From NCBI RefSeq assembly GCF_900102885.1, contig NZ_FNGE01000002.1:124001-188000 (forward strand): a DNA stretch of 64,000 nucleotides, read 5' to 3'. This document shows positions 45,458-54,230 of this stretch, one piece after another. Within the stretch, counting starts at the first letter, position 1. Each line of letters opens with the position of its first letter. Source of the DNA: Paracoccus chinensis (lineage in GTDB: Bacteria > Pseudomonadota > Alphaproteobacteria > Rhodobacterales > Rhodobacteraceae). Under the pieces are notes generated by a model. That model was not told the origin of the DNA. It searched no databases and saw nothing but the letters and a program-made list of their open reading frames with translations. The position numbers and the translations under genes were made by a program.

Positions 45458-45510
45458 CCAGGCCCTCCGCCCCTCTGCCGGTGATCGCATCCGGCCGGTT
45501 CATACCCTCC

Positions 45511-45547
45511 GTGCATCGGATGTGCATGGACCGTGCATCCCATGCAC
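45511..45547. promoter_or_regulatory. Phased GTGCAT array with inverted copy
   Basis: GTGCAT occurs three times at exactly 11-base intervals (45511, 45522, 45533), and a fourth, inverted copy ATGCAC (45542-45547) pairs with the third across CCC to give a palindrome. The array lies in the 106-base gap between ffh and chorismate mutase. Regular 11-base phasing puts all copies on one DNA face. An RNA role is also possible, because the array lies within a possible upstream extension of the chorismate mutase frame. Confidence 0.6.
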
Positions 45548-45563
45548 AGCCCGGATTCGCCCG

Positions 45564-45860
45564 GTGACCGACCCTGCCGCCCGCGCCGCAGAGTTGCTCG
45601 CCGAGCATCGCGCCAGCATCGACCGGCTGGACGCCGTTCTGGTCTTCACCTTGGCCGAGCGCTTCAAGCACACCCAGTCCGTCGGGCGGCTCAAGGCCCA
45701 GCACGACCTGCCGCCGTCGGACCCCGCGCGCGAGGCGCAGCAGATCGCCCGGCTCGAACGGCTGGCGGCCGAGGCGGATCTCGATCCGGCCTTTGCCCGC
45801 AAGTTCCTGAATTTCGTGATCTCGGAGGTCATCCGGCATCACGAGCAGTTCCAGAAATAA
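45564..45860 (+). CDS. Chorismate mutase, AroQ type
   Basis: Rearranges chorismate to prephenate for phenylalanine and tyrosine synthesis. The 98-residue all-helical protein fits the AroQ class: [19 protein letters not shown], the [11 protein letters not shown] turn carrying the catalytic lysine, then [10 protein letters not shown]. The GTG at 45564 is chosen as start; an in-frame GTG at 45522 would add 14 residues, would run through the GTGCAT array, and adds sequence unlike the family. Its place between ffh and rpsP appears conserved in related bacteria. Confidence 0.9.
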   Translation: MTDPAARAAELLAEHRASIDRLDAVLVFTLAERFKHTQSVGRLKAQHDLPPSDPAREAQQIARLERLAAEADLDPAFARKFLNFVISEVIRHHEQFQK

Positions 45861-45885
45861 CCGCCATATCCAAGGAGATAGACCT

Positions 45886-46311
45886 ATGGCCATGAAGATC
45901 CGGCTCGCCCGCGGCGGGTCCAAGAAGCGCCCCCACTACGCCATCGTCGCGTCCGACTCGCGCATGCCGCGCGACGGCCGCTTCCTGGAGAAGCTGGGCA
46001 CCTACAACCCGCTGCTGCCGAAGGACTCGGAAGAGCGGATCAAGATGGACATCGAGCGCGTGCAGTACTGGCTGGGCCAGGGCGCGCAGCCGACCGACCG
46101 GGTGGCCCGCTTCTTGGAAGCTGCCGGCGTGAAGGACAAGACCGAGCGCGCCAACCTCAAGAAGGGCGAGCCGGGCAAGGCCGCGAAGGACCGCGCCGAG
46201 AAGCGCGCCGCCCGCGAAGCCGCCGCCGCCGAGGCCGCGAACGCGCCTGCCGCGACCGACGAGACCGCGCTGGACGCCTCGGAATCGACCAGCGGCACCG
46301 AGTCGCCCTGA
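45886..46311 (+). CDS. rpsP: 30S ribosomal protein S16
   Basis: Small-subunit protein needed for 30S assembly. The first 85 or so residues match S16 ([32 protein letters not shown]). The remaining roughly 55 residues are an Ala/Glu/Lys-rich tail, making it 141 residues versus 82 in E. coli; such tails are usual in alphaproteobacteria. The AAGGAGAT site upstream is strong. It leads rpsP-rimM-orf-trmD-rplS-rpmE. Confidence 0.97.
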   Translation: MAMKIRLARGGSKKRPHYAIVASDSRMPRDGRFLEKLGTYNPLLPKDSEERIKMDIERVQYWLGQGAQPTDRVARFLEAAGVKDKTERANLKKGEPGKAAKDRAEKRAAREAAAAEAANAPAATDETALDASESTSGTESP

Positions 46312-46322
46312 TTCACGGGATC

Positions 46323-46346
46323 GGCGGGCGCACCCTCGCGCCCGCC
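46323..46346 (+). other. Hairpin between rpsP and rimM
   Basis: A perfect 9-bp stem (GGCGGGCGC with GCGCCCGCC) around a 6-base loop. No U-tract follows and the operon clearly continues, so this is more likely a partial terminator or an mRNA stability and processing element that raises S16 relative to RimM. Confidence 0.6.
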
Positions 46347-46374
46347 CGTCTGACGCTCGGCAGGGGGCAAGCGC

Positions 46375-46881
46375 ATGGCTGAACCGTCCAACCGCATCTG
46401 CGTCGGCGCCATTGCCGGCGCTTTCGGCGTTCGTGGCGAGGTGCGGCTGAAAAGCTTCTGCGCCGTCGCCGAGGACATCGCCACCTATGGCGAACTGACC
46501 AGCGAGGACGGCAAGCGCCGCTTCGCGGTCAAGCTGACGCGTCCCGTCAACGGGGGCCTCGGCGCCCGGCTGTCGGGCATCGAGACCAAGGAACAGGCGG
46601 ACGCGCTGAAGGGCGCGACCCTCTGGGCCGACCGCGCGGCGCTGCCCTCGCTGCCGGACGACGAATTCTACCATGCCGACCTGATCGGGCTCGAGGTGAT
46701 GGACACGGGCGGCGCGACCCTCGGCCGGGTGCGCGCAATCTACGATCACGGCGCGGGGGACATCCTCGAGGTTTACGGTTCCTCGGGCATTCTTCTGATC
46801 CCCTTCACGAAAGCGGCGGTGCCGACGGTCGATCTGGCCGCCGGACGCATCGTCGCAGACCCGCCCGTTTCGGATGAATAG
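46375..46881 (+). CDS. rimM: 16S rRNA processing protein RimM
   Basis: Assists maturation of the 30S head and binds S19. The 168-residue protein has the N-terminal RimM barrel ([21 protein letters not shown]) and the C-terminal PRC-barrel part with [13 protein letters not shown]. The conserved start GAFGVRGEV pattern is clear. Its last 8 bases overlap the next gene. Confidence 0.96.
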   Translation: MAEPSNRICVGAIAGAFGVRGEVRLKSFCAVAEDIATYGELTSEDGKRRFAVKLTRPVNGGLGARLSGIETKEQADALKGATLWADRAALPSLPDDEFYHADLIGLEVMDTGGATLGRVRAIYDHGAGDILEVYGSSGILLIPFTKAAVPTVDLAAGRIVADPPVSDE

Positions 46882-47230
46882 GGTATCGTCGCGCCAGTGG
46901 ATCGGGCGGGTGCTGATCTTCGCCAGGCCGCTGCTCGCGGGTCTCGGCCGGGCAGGGGCCTGGTCAGTGGGGTTGTTCGCACTGCTGGCCGTCTTCGGGC
47001 TTGTACTGGCCGCGCCCGGGGAAACCTGGCGCTCACCCTTCCATCTGGCCGGAGCCACGGCTCTGGCTACGCTAACCTGCGTCGCGTTGTACCTCGGCGC
47101 CGCCGCCCTGACCCGCAGCCTCGGCTGGTCCGGCAACTGGGGTGGGTTGGGCCCTCTGGCGCTGTCCGGTGCAGGCGCAGTCATGGCGGGCACCGACTGG
47201 TTCCCCATTGGCGGAGGCCGCGATGGCTGA
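46874..47230 (+). CDS. Small membrane protein between rimM and trmD
   Basis: A 118-residue protein of unknown function. It has a basic N-terminus and two predicted membrane helices (about 29-48 and 59-79), then a Gly-rich stretch. It overlaps rimM by 8 bases and trmD by 8 bases, so all three are probably translated in a coupled way. In-frame continuity and both overlaps support it being a real gene. No family could be recognised. Confidence 0.65.
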   Translation: MNRVSSRQWIGRVLIFARPLLAGLGRAGAWSVGLFALLAVFGLVLAAPGETWRSPFHLAGATALATLTCVALYLGAAALTRSLGWSGNWGGLGPLALSGAGAVMAGTDWFPIGGGRDG

Positions 47231-48092
47231 GCCGCCCTCCCGCTCCCATGGCCGGGTGGCCGTGCGCCCCACGCTGCGGCCGCGCGACCTGATGGCGCCG
47301 CCCGAACTCGCGGGCGCCTGGACCGCGCAGGTCATCACCCTGTTCCCCGAGGCCTTCCCCGGCACGCTGGGCCTGTCGCTGACGGGCCGCGCGCTGACCG
47401 AAGGGCTGTGGTCGCTGCGCACGATCCAGCTGCGCGACCACGGCATCGGGCGGCACCGCAACGTGGACGATACCCCGGCCGGCGGCGGCGCGGGCATGGT
47501 CATCCGCCCCGACGTCATGGCCGCCGCCCTGCGCGAGGCGAAAGCTGCCGCGCCGGACCTGCCTGTGGTCTATCTTTCCCCGCGCGGCCGCCCGCTGACC
47601 CAAGGTCTCGCCCGCCGCCTGGCGCAGGGGCCGGGCGTCACCCTCATCTGCGGGCGCTTCGAGGGCGTGGACCAGCGCGTGCTGGACGCCTTCGACGTGA
47701 CCGAAATCAGCATCGGCGATTACGTCCTGACCGGAGGGGAGATCGCCGCTCAGGTCTTGATCGACGCGACGGTCCGCCTTATACCGCGCGTGCTGGGGAA
47801 TCAGGAATCTCTGGCCGAGGAGTCCTTTTCCCACGGCCTGCTTGAGCATCCGCAGTACACGAAGCCCGCCGAATGGGAAGGCCGCAGGATCCCGGATGTT
47901 CTTCTGTCCGGAAATCACGCGGCAATTTCGCGTTGGCGGAACGACGAGGCCGAAAGGCTGACAAAGGAACGCCGCCCCGACCTGTGGCGGGCATACCGCG
48001 ACGGTATGGACCCGAACCGAAGGACGCAGCTCTCGGGCGCATCAGACCAATCGCGGAACCACCGCGAGCATGACGAGGATCAATCGCGATGA
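47223..48092 (+). CDS. trmD: tRNA (guanine-37-N1)-methyltransferase
   Basis: Methylates G37 next to the anticodon and so prevents frameshifting. The 289-residue protein has the SPOUT knot motifs [17 protein letters not shown] and [12 protein letters not shown]. The usual start of the fold ([15 protein letters not shown]) is preceded by about 35 extra residues from the ATG at 47223; a later ATG at 47292 is an alternative start. The C-terminal 20 residues are polar and overlap the rplS start by ATGA. Confidence 0.95.
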   Translation: MAEPPSRSHGRVAVRPTLRPRDLMAPPELAGAWTAQVITLFPEAFPGTLGLSLTGRALTEGLWSLRTIQLRDHGIGRHRNVDDTPAGGGAGMVIRPDVMAAALREAKAAAPDLPVVYLSPRGRPLTQGLARRLAQGPGVTLICGRFEGVDQRVLDAFDVTEISIGDYVLTGGEIAAQVLIDATVRLIPRVLGNQESLAEESFSHGLLEHPQYTKPAEWEGRRIPDVLLSGNHAAISRWRNDEAERLTKERRPDLWRAYRDGMDPNRRTQLSGASDQSRNHREHDEDQSR

Positions 48093-48481
48093 ACCTGATC
48101 GCCCAACTGGAAGCCGAGCAGATCGCCTCGCTCGGCAAGACCATTCCCGACTTCAAGGCCGGCGACACCGTGCGCGTCGGCTACAAGGTGACGGAAGGCA
48201 CCCGCACCCGCGTGCAGATGTACGAAGGCGTCTGCATCAGCCGCAAGGGTGGCGAGACCATCGGTGCCTCCTTCACCGTCCGCAAGATCTCCTTCGGCGA
48301 GGGCGTCGAGCGCGTCTTCCCGCTGTACTCGACCAACATCGACTCGATCGAGGTCGTGCGCCGTGGCCGCGTCCGCCGCGCCAAGCTGTACTACCTGCGC
48401 GATCGCCGCGGCAAATCCGCCCGTATCGCCGAAGTGTCCAACTACAAGCCGAAGGCCGCCAAGGCCGACGCCAACGCCTGA
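48089..48481 (+). CDS. rplS: 50S ribosomal protein L19
   Basis: Large-subunit protein at the subunit interface. The 130-residue protein shows [50 protein letters not shown] and [19 protein letters not shown], the full L19 pattern, with a Lys/Ala-rich tail longer than E. coli L19 (115). It is coupled to trmD by an ATGA overlap. Confidence 0.97.
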   Translation: MNLIAQLEAEQIASLGKTIPDFKAGDTVRVGYKVTEGTRTRVQMYEGVCISRKGGETIGASFTVRKISFGEGVERVFPLYSTNIDSIEVVRRGRVRRAKLYYLRDRRGKSARIAEVSNYKPKAAKADANA

Positions 48482-48492
48482 GGTCGCGCGCG

Positions 48493-48714
48493 ATGAAAGC
48501 CGATACCCATCCCGAATACCACATGATCACCGTCAAGATGACGGATGGCACGACCTACCAGACCCGTTCGACCTGGGGCAAGGAAGGCGACACGATGTCC
48601 CTGGACATCGACCCGACCTCGCACCCGGCCTGGACCGGCGGCTCGGCCAAGCTGATGGACACCGGGGGACGCGTCTCCAGGTTCAAGAACAAGTACGCCG
48701 GCCTGGGCTTCTGA
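48493..48714 (+). CDS. rpmE: 50S ribosomal protein L31
   Basis: The 73-residue protein begins [20 protein letters not shown] and ends in [12 protein letters not shown], matching alphaproteobacterial L31. It has no cysteines, so it is the zinc-free form. It lies 11 bases after rplS and is the last gene of the rpsP operon; a strong terminator follows. Confidence 0.95.
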   Translation: MKADTHPEYHMITVKMTDGTTYQTRSTWGKEGDTMSLDIDPTSHPAWTGGSAKLMDTGGRVSRFKNKYAGLGF

Positions 48715-48734
48715 TCCCCGGCACCGGAACCCGG

Positions 48735-48761
48735 AAGCGCCGCCCCGAAAGGGCGGCGCTT
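48735..48761 (+). terminator. Terminator after rpmE
   Basis: A perfect 11-bp stem (AAGCGCCGCCC with GGGCGGCGCTT) around a CGAAA loop, followed by TCTC. It closes the rpsP-rpmE operon. Confidence 0.85.
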
Positions 48762-48891
48762 TCTCATGCGGCGGGGGCCATCGGCAAGGAACCGTCCAAG
48801 GGCGGCGATTGTCCACAGACGGGCGTCGGGACCGCCATGACTTGTCCCGCCCGGCCCGTTAGCCTTCCGCCGATCTGAAGCGAGGCGATTC

Positions 48892-49668
48892 GTGGCGCAT
48901 ATCATCGTTGTCGGCAACGAAAAGGGCGGCTCGGGGAAATCCACCACCTCGATGCATGTGGCGACCGCGCTGGCCCGCATGGGGCACCGCGTGGGGGCGC
49001 TGGATCTTGACGTGCGCCAGCGCAGCTTCGGCCGCTACCTGGAAAACCGCATGGCCTTCATGGACCGCGAGGGGTTGTCGCTGCCCACCCCCACGCTGGC
49101 CGAACTGCCGCGCGACGAGGGCGGGGACCCCCTGTCGGCTGCCGTGGCGGGGCTGGACCCGGACCACGATTTCATCGTCATCGACTGCCCCGGCTCGCAT
49201 ACGAAGCTGAGCCAGATGGCGCATACGCTGGCCGACACGCTGGTCACGCCGATGAACGACAGCTTCATCGACTTTGACCTGCTTGCCCGCATCTCGCCGC
49301 AGGGCGAGGTGCTGGGACCATCGATCTATGCCGAGATGGTCTGGTCCGCGCGCCAGTTGCGGGGCCAGGCGGGGGCGGGCCCGATCGACTGGGTGGTGCT
49401 GCGCAACCGCCTTGGCACGACCGAGATGCACAACAAGCGCAAGGTGGGCGAGGCGCTGACGCGGCTGTCGCGCCGCATCGGGTTCCGGGTCGCTGCGGGC
49501 TTTGCCGAGCGGGTGATCTTCCGCGAGCTGTTCCCGCGCGGGTTGACGCTTCTGGACCTGCGCGACATCGGCACGCAGAACCTGTCCATGTCGAACATCG
49601 CCGCGCGGCAGGAACTGCGCGACCTCTTGGTCGAGCTGCGTCTGCCCGGCGTCCGGGTCAACATCTAG
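48892..49668 (+). CDS. mipZ: Division-plane positioning ATPase MipZ
   Basis: ParA-like ATPase that forms polar gradients and blocks FtsZ assembly away from mid-cell in alphaproteobacteria. The 258-residue protein starts with GTG and has the deviant Walker A KGGSGKST at 11-18, LDLDVRQRSFGRYLENR, and the VVLRNRLGTTEMHNKR and GLTLLDLRDIG regions typical of MipZ rather than ParA. It stands alone, without parAB nearby. Confidence 0.94.
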   Translation: MAHIIVVGNEKGGSGKSTTSMHVATALARMGHRVGALDLDVRQRSFGRYLENRMAFMDREGLSLPTPTLAELPRDEGGDPLSAAVAGLDPDHDFIVIDCPGSHTKLSQMAHTLADTLVTPMNDSFIDFDLLARISPQGEVLGPSIYAEMVWSARQLRGQAGAGPIDWVVLRNRLGTTEMHNKRKVGEALTRLSRRIGFRVAAGFAERVIFRELFPRGLTLLDLRDIGTQNLSMSNIAARQELRDLLVELRLPGVRVNI

Positions 49669-49757
49669 GCACCATCGCGTCAACGCCTTGAACGCGGCCA
49701 TTGTGGCGCGTCAGGGTGGCTCTTATGTGCCATCGGCACCAGAGAGACATCAGACCC

Positions 49758-51089
49758 ATGCGGCGCCTTCCCCTTCTTGCAGCCCTGATCCTGCTTGTTC
49801 CCGGCCCGTTGCTGGCCATGGGCGGCGCCCCGCCCGAGGAACCGGCCGCCCCCGCCGCCACGGCCGTTCCGACCGTCACCGTCGAGCCTGCCGCCGTGAC
49901 CGAGGTGCAGCGGCGCGTGCCGCTGTCGGGCACGCTGGTTGCGCGGGCCGAGGTGCAGGTTTATCCGCAGGTCGAGGGGCTCGAGATCACCTCGCTGGGC
50001 GCCGAGGCGGGCGACCGCGTGGAAAAGGGGCAGGAGCTTGCCCGCCTGTCGGATGCAACCGTGCGGGCGCAGTTGGCCCAGGCCGAGGCCGAACTGCAGC
50101 GCGCCACCGCAGGCGTCAGCCAGGCCGAAAGCCAGATTTCCAGCGCCGAGGCCGCGCTGACCCAGTCCGTCACCGCGCTGGAACGCGCCCGCAGCCTGCG
50201 CCGCAGCGGCAGCGGAACCCAGGCCTCGCTGGATCAGGCCATCGCCGCCGAGGCCGCCGCCCGTGCCGCCGCCACCAGCGCGCGCGAAGGGCTGGCCGTC
50301 GCCCAGGCTGCCGGGGCGCAGGCGCGGGCGGCGCGCGAGATCGCGCAACTGAACGTGGACCGCACGCGCATCGTCTCGCCCGTGGAGGGACGGGTCGCCA
50401 GCCGCAGCGCGCAACTGGGCAGCATCGCCTCGGCCGCTTCGGGACCGATGTTCACCCTGATCGCGGACGGCTCGATCGAGTTCCAGGGCGAGGTGATCGA
50501 GACCGACCTGCCCCAGCTGCGCCCCGGCCAGCCGGCCGAGCTTCAGGTCGCGGGCGTGGGCCGCGTCACGGGCCGGGTGCGCCAGTTGCCCGCCGCCGTG
50601 GACGCGACAACGCGGCTGGGCCTTGTCCGGGTCGAGCTGGATTACGACGAGCGGCTGCTGACGGGGCTCTTTTCCAGCGGCGACATCATCACCGACCGGC
50701 ATGATGCGGTGACGGTTCCCGCCTCGGCGATCCTGGCCGATGCCTCGGGCTCGCGCGTGCAGGTCGTGGCGGACGGAGTCGTCGAAACACGGCCGGTGGA
50801 CGCGGGCCTTCTGTGGCAGGAGCGGCGCGAGATCCGGGACGGCCTGGTCGCGGGCGAGACGGTGATCGCCCGCGCGGGCGCCTTCTTCACGAGCGGCGAC
50901 CGGGTGAACGCGACGACCGGAGACCTGGACGCGCCTGCCGTGGCCTCGGTCCAGCCGGCCGCGCAACCGGTGGTCGCCGCGCCCGCGGCCGCGCTGGCCA
51001 CCCCTGCCGCTGCGGCCACCATCGAGGCGGCGGTGCCGATCCCGACCGAGCCGGTGACCCCGGCGGCCCAGGCCGGGGTGCAGCCATGA
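49758..51089 (+). CDS. RND efflux periplasmic adaptor
   Basis: Membrane-fusion protein that links the RND pump to an outer-membrane channel. The 443-residue protein has a signal peptide (about 1-20, ending LLAMGG), a lipoyl-like half-motif, a long Ala-rich coiled-coil hairpin (about 100-205), the second half (IVSPVEGRVASRSAQLG) and beta-barrel domains, then an Ala/Pro-rich tail. The start follows AGAGAGACATCAG. It is coupled to the pump gene by an ATGA overlap. Confidence 0.92.
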   Translation: MRRLPLLAALILLVPGPLLAMGGAPPEEPAAPAATAVPTVTVEPAAVTEVQRRVPLSGTLVARAEVQVYPQVEGLEITSLGAEAGDRVEKGQELARLSDATVRAQLAQAEAELQRATAGVSQAESQISSAEAALTQSVTALERARSLRRSGSGTQASLDQAIAAEAAARAAATSAREGLAVAQAAGAQARAAREIAQLNVDRTRIVSPVEGRVASRSAQLGSIASAASGPMFTLIADGSIEFQGEVIETDLPQLRPGQPAELQVAGVGRVTGRVRQLPAAVDATTRLGLVRVELDYDERLLTGLFSSGDIITDRHDAVTVPASAILADASGSRVQVVADGVVETRPVDAGLLWQERREIRDGLVAGETVIARAGAFFTSGDRVNATTGDLDAPAVASVQPAAQPVVAAPAAALATPAAAATIEAAVPIPTEPVTPAAQAGVQP

Positions 51090-54000
51090 ACCTGTCCACC
51101 TGGTCCATCCGGCACCCTGTCCCGCCCATCGCCATCTTCCTGGTGCTGGTCGTGCTGGGGCTGGTCAGCTTCCTGCGCCTGCCGGTCACGGCCATGCCGA
51201 ACGTGGACCTGCCGATCGTCTCGGTCACCGTCGCCCAGCCCGGCGCCGCCCCGACCGAGCTTATCTCGCAGGTCGTCCGCCCGATCGAGGACGCCATCGC
51301 CAATGTTCAGGGAATGCGCCATATCAGCGCCACCGCCTCGGACGGCTCGGCCAGCCTGACGGTCGAGTTCGAGCTGGAAACCGACAGCGACCGGGCGCTG
51401 AACGACGTCAAGGACGCGGTGGCGAGCGTGCGGTCCGACCTGCCGCAGTCCATCACCGAGCCGCTGGTCCGCCGCCTTGACGTGACGGGGATGCCGATCC
51501 TGACCTATGCGGTGGGCGATCCCACGCGGTCCATCGAGGGCCTGTCCAAGTTCGTGGACGACGTGATCGCGCGCGAGCTGACCACCCTGCGCGGCATCGG
51601 CCAGGTCAGCCGCATCGGCGGCGCCGACCGCCAGATCGAGGTCGCGCTTGACCCCGACCGGCTGCTGGCGCACGGGCTGACGGCGGCCGAGGTCTCGAAC
51701 GAGCTGCGATCCCAGAACGTCAACATGGGCGGCGGGCGCGGCGACCTGGCGGGCACGGAATATTCCATCCGCACGCTGGGGTCCGCCGACACGGTGGCGC
51801 AACTCGCGGCGACCCCGGTGTCCATCGCGGGCGGCAAGACGGTGCGGCTGGACCAGCTGGGCACCGTCACCGACGGGCCCACGGACGAACGCAGCTTCGC
51901 GCTGCTGGACGGCAAGCCCGTGGTGGCCTTCGGCGTCTATCGCGCGACGGGCGAATCCGACCTGATGGCCGGCGACAACGCCAAGGAGCGGCTGGCCGAG
52001 ATCGCCGAACGCTATCCCAACCTGACCATCACCCTAGTCGATGACACCACGACCTATACCGAGCAGTCCTACGAGACCGCGATGCACACGCTGTATGAAG
52101 GCGCGGCGCTGGCTGTCATCGTGGTGCTGCTGTTCCTGCGCAACTGGCGCGCGACGGTGATCGCGGCGGTTGCGCTGCCCCTGTCGGTGATCCCCACCTT
52201 CTTCGTCATGGACGCGCTGGGCTTCACCCTGAACGGGATCAGCCTGCTGGCGATCACGCTGGTCACCGGCATCCTGGTGGACGACGCGATCGTGGAAATC
52301 GAGAACATCGTGCGCCACATGCACATGGGCTCGCCCCCCTACCAGGCCTCAGAGGAAGCCGCGAACGAGATCGGCACCACCGTCATCGCGATCAGCTTCT
52401 CGATCGTCGCGGTCTTCGCGCCCGTGGGCTTCATGAGCGGGATCGCCGGGCAGTATTTTAAGCAGTTCGGCCTGACCGTCGCGGTGTCGGTCCTGTTTTC
52501 GCTGCTGGTCGCGCGGATCGTGACGCCCATGCTGGCCGCCTATTTCCTGCGCGGCGCGGGCCACCCCGAGGAGGAGCGTGACGGGCGCTTCATGCGCGGC
52601 CTCATGGCCGTGCTGCGCTGGACCATGCGGCACCGGGGGCTGACGCTGCTGCTGGGCCTCGGCGTCTTCGCGGGTTCGATCTATTCGGCCACGCTGCTGC
52701 CGACCGAGTTCATCGCCCCCGCCGATGTGGGCCGCAGCCAGATCGAGGTCGAACTGCCCCCCGGATCGACCGTGGACGACAACGAGGAGGTGACGCGCGC
52801 CCTGACCGCCCGCGTGGCCGCGATCCCCGAGGTGCAGTCCGTCTTCGTCATGGGAGGCACCTCGGAGCCCACCAAGTCGCGGCTGATGATCAACTATGGC
52901 AACAAGGCCAGCCGCGAGCGCACCCAGTTCGAGATCGAGGAGCAGTTGAAGGGCTTCCTCGCCGACACGCCCGACGTGCGGCTGAACTTCCAGAACGAAG
53001 CGGGGGCCAACGACCTGACGGTCAGCGTCCTGGGCGACACCGAGGAGGGCGCGGCGCAGGCCGCCGGGATGCTGGTGGCCGAGATGCGCGGGATGCCGGA
53101 ACTGGAAAGCGTGACCTCGTCGTCCGCGCTGCAGCGGCCCGAGATCCAGATCACGCCGCATGTCGAGCGCGCGGCCCAGATGGGCGTGTCCACCGCCGCC
53201 ATGGCGCAGACGCTGCTGGTGGCGACGCTGGGCGATTCCGAATCGAACCTGCCCAAATTCAACGCGGGCGACGAGCAGATCCCGATCATGGTCCGCCTGA
53301 ACGAGGAGGCACGCGAGGACCTGCTGCAGTTGCGGAACCTGCGCGTGCCGTCCTCGGTCGGGCAGGTGCCGCTGGGCGCCGTAGCGGACGTGTCGCTGTC
53401 CGCGGGGGCCACGCAGATTTCCCGCTATGACCAGCGCTATCGCACCACGGTCTCGGCCAACCTTGCGGACGGGGCGATCCTGGGGCCGGTCGCGGCCAAG
53501 GTGCAGGCGGCGCAGGACCGGCTGAGCCTGCCGCCCGGGACCGAGTTCGAGGCCTCGGGCGACGCCGAGATCATGGGCGAGGTCTTTGGCGCCTTCGGCT
53601 TCGCCATGGGGGCGGGGGCGCTGCTGGTCTATGTCGTGCTGGTGCTGCTGTTCCACAACTTCGTGACGCCCATCAGCATCCTTCTGTCGCTGCCGCTGGC
53701 CATCGGCGGCGCGATCCTTGCACTTTATGCCACGGGCAATGCCATCGGCATGGCGGTGGTGATCGGCTTCCTGATGCTGATGGGGATTGTCACCAAGAAC
53801 GCCATCATGCTGGTCGAGTTCGCGGTGCAGGCGATGGACGAGGGTGCCGCCAAGCGCGACGCGATCCTGGACGCCGTCCACAAGCGGGCGCGGCCGATCA
53901 TCATGACCACCATCGCCATGGCGGCGGGGATGCTGCCTTCGGCCATCTCGACAGCGGAAGGGTCCGAGTTCCGCTCGCCCATGGCCATTGCGGTGATCGG

Positions 54001-54142
54001 GGGGTTGCTGCTGTCGACGCTGCTGTCGCTGCTGTTCGTGCCCTCGCTGTTCTCGCTGCTGCATGGCGGGCAGCAGCGGGTCGGCGGCTGGCTGCAGCGC
54101 CGCCTTGGGCTGAACCGGGCCGAGCCTTCTGCGGCGGAGTAG
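51086..54142 (+). CDS. RND-family efflux pump (HAE-1 type)
   Basis: Proton-driven inner-membrane pump, 1018 residues, with the duplicated layout of twelve membrane helices and two large periplasmic loops. The helix 4 motif carrying the proton-relay aspartates is clear (GILVDDAIVEIENIVRHM), and the matching second half has LMLMGIVTKNAIMLVEFA. The start MNLSTWSIRHPVPPIA suits the family. The substrate is unknown and no outer-membrane channel gene is adjacent. Confidence 0.94.
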   Translation: MNLSTWSIRHPVPPIAIFLVLVVLGLVSFLRLPVTAMPNVDLPIVSVTVAQPGAAPTELISQVVRPIEDAIANVQGMRHISATASDGSASLTVEFELETDSDRALNDVKDAVASVRSDLPQSITEPLVRRLDVTGMPILTYAVGDPTRSIEGLSKFVDDVIARELTTLRGIGQVSRIGGADRQIEVALDPDRLLAHGLTAAEVSNELRSQNVNMGGGRGDLAGTEYSIRTLGSADTVAQLAATPVSIAGGKTVRLDQLGTVTDGPTDERSFALLDGKPVVAFGVYRATGESDLMAGDNAKERLAEIAERYPNLTITLVDDTTTYTEQSYETAMHTLYEGAALAVIVVLLFLRNWRATVIAAVALPLSVIPTFFVMDALGFTLNGISLLAITLVTGILVDDAIVEIENIVRHMHMGSPPYQASEEAANEIGTTVIAISFSIVAVFAPVGFMSGIAGQYFKQFGLTVAVSVLFSLLVARIVTPMLAAYFLRGAGHPEEERDGRFMRGLMAVLRWTMRHRGLTLLLGLGVFAGSIYSATLLPTEFIAPADVGRSQIEVELPPGSTVDDNEEVTRALTARVAAIPEVQSVFVMGGTSEPTKSRLMINYGNKASRERTQFEIEEQLKGFLADTPDVRLNFQNEAGANDLTVSVLGDTEEGAAQAAGMLVAEMRGMPELESVTSSSALQRPEIQITPHVERAAQMGVSTAAMAQTLLVATLGDSESNLPKFNAGDEQIPIMVRLNEEAREDLLQLRNLRVPSSVGQVPLGAVADVSLSAGATQISRYDQRYRTTVSANLADGAILGPVAAKVQAAQDRLSLPPGTEFEASGDAEIMGEVFGAFGFAMGAGALLVYVVLVLLFHNFVTPISILLSLPLAIGGAILALYATGNAIGMAVVIGFLMLMGIVTKNAIMLVEFAVQAMDEGAAKRDAILDAVHKRARPIIMTTIAMAAGMLPSAISTAEGSEFRSPMAIAVIGGLLLSTLLSLLFVPSLFSLLHGGQQRVGGWLQRRLGLNRAEPSAAE

Positions 54143-54180
54143 GGGGCTGCTTCCAGTCTTCCCGGAAACCTTCGAGTCAA

Positions 54181-54209
54181 GAAAGGGCGCCCTTCGGAGG
54201 CGCCCTTTC
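54181..54209. terminator. Bidirectional terminator between the RND pump and pdhC
   Basis: A perfect 11-bp stem (GAAAGGGCGCC with GGCGCCCTTTC) around a 7-base loop, between convergent genes. Confidence 0.85.
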
Positions 54210-54230
54210 CCTTGGCGGCTGCGGGATGGC

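Noticed and set aside
45522..45563. N-terminal extension of chorismate mutase starting at the GTG at 45522
   Set aside because: The extra 14 residues are Cys/Pro-rich, unlike the family, and come from the GTGCAT array. The GTG at 45564 gives the normal protein length.
46323..46346. rpsP-rimM hairpin as a true operon terminator
   Set aside because: No U-tract follows and the next genes are tightly coupled members of the same conserved operon, so full termination is unlikely.
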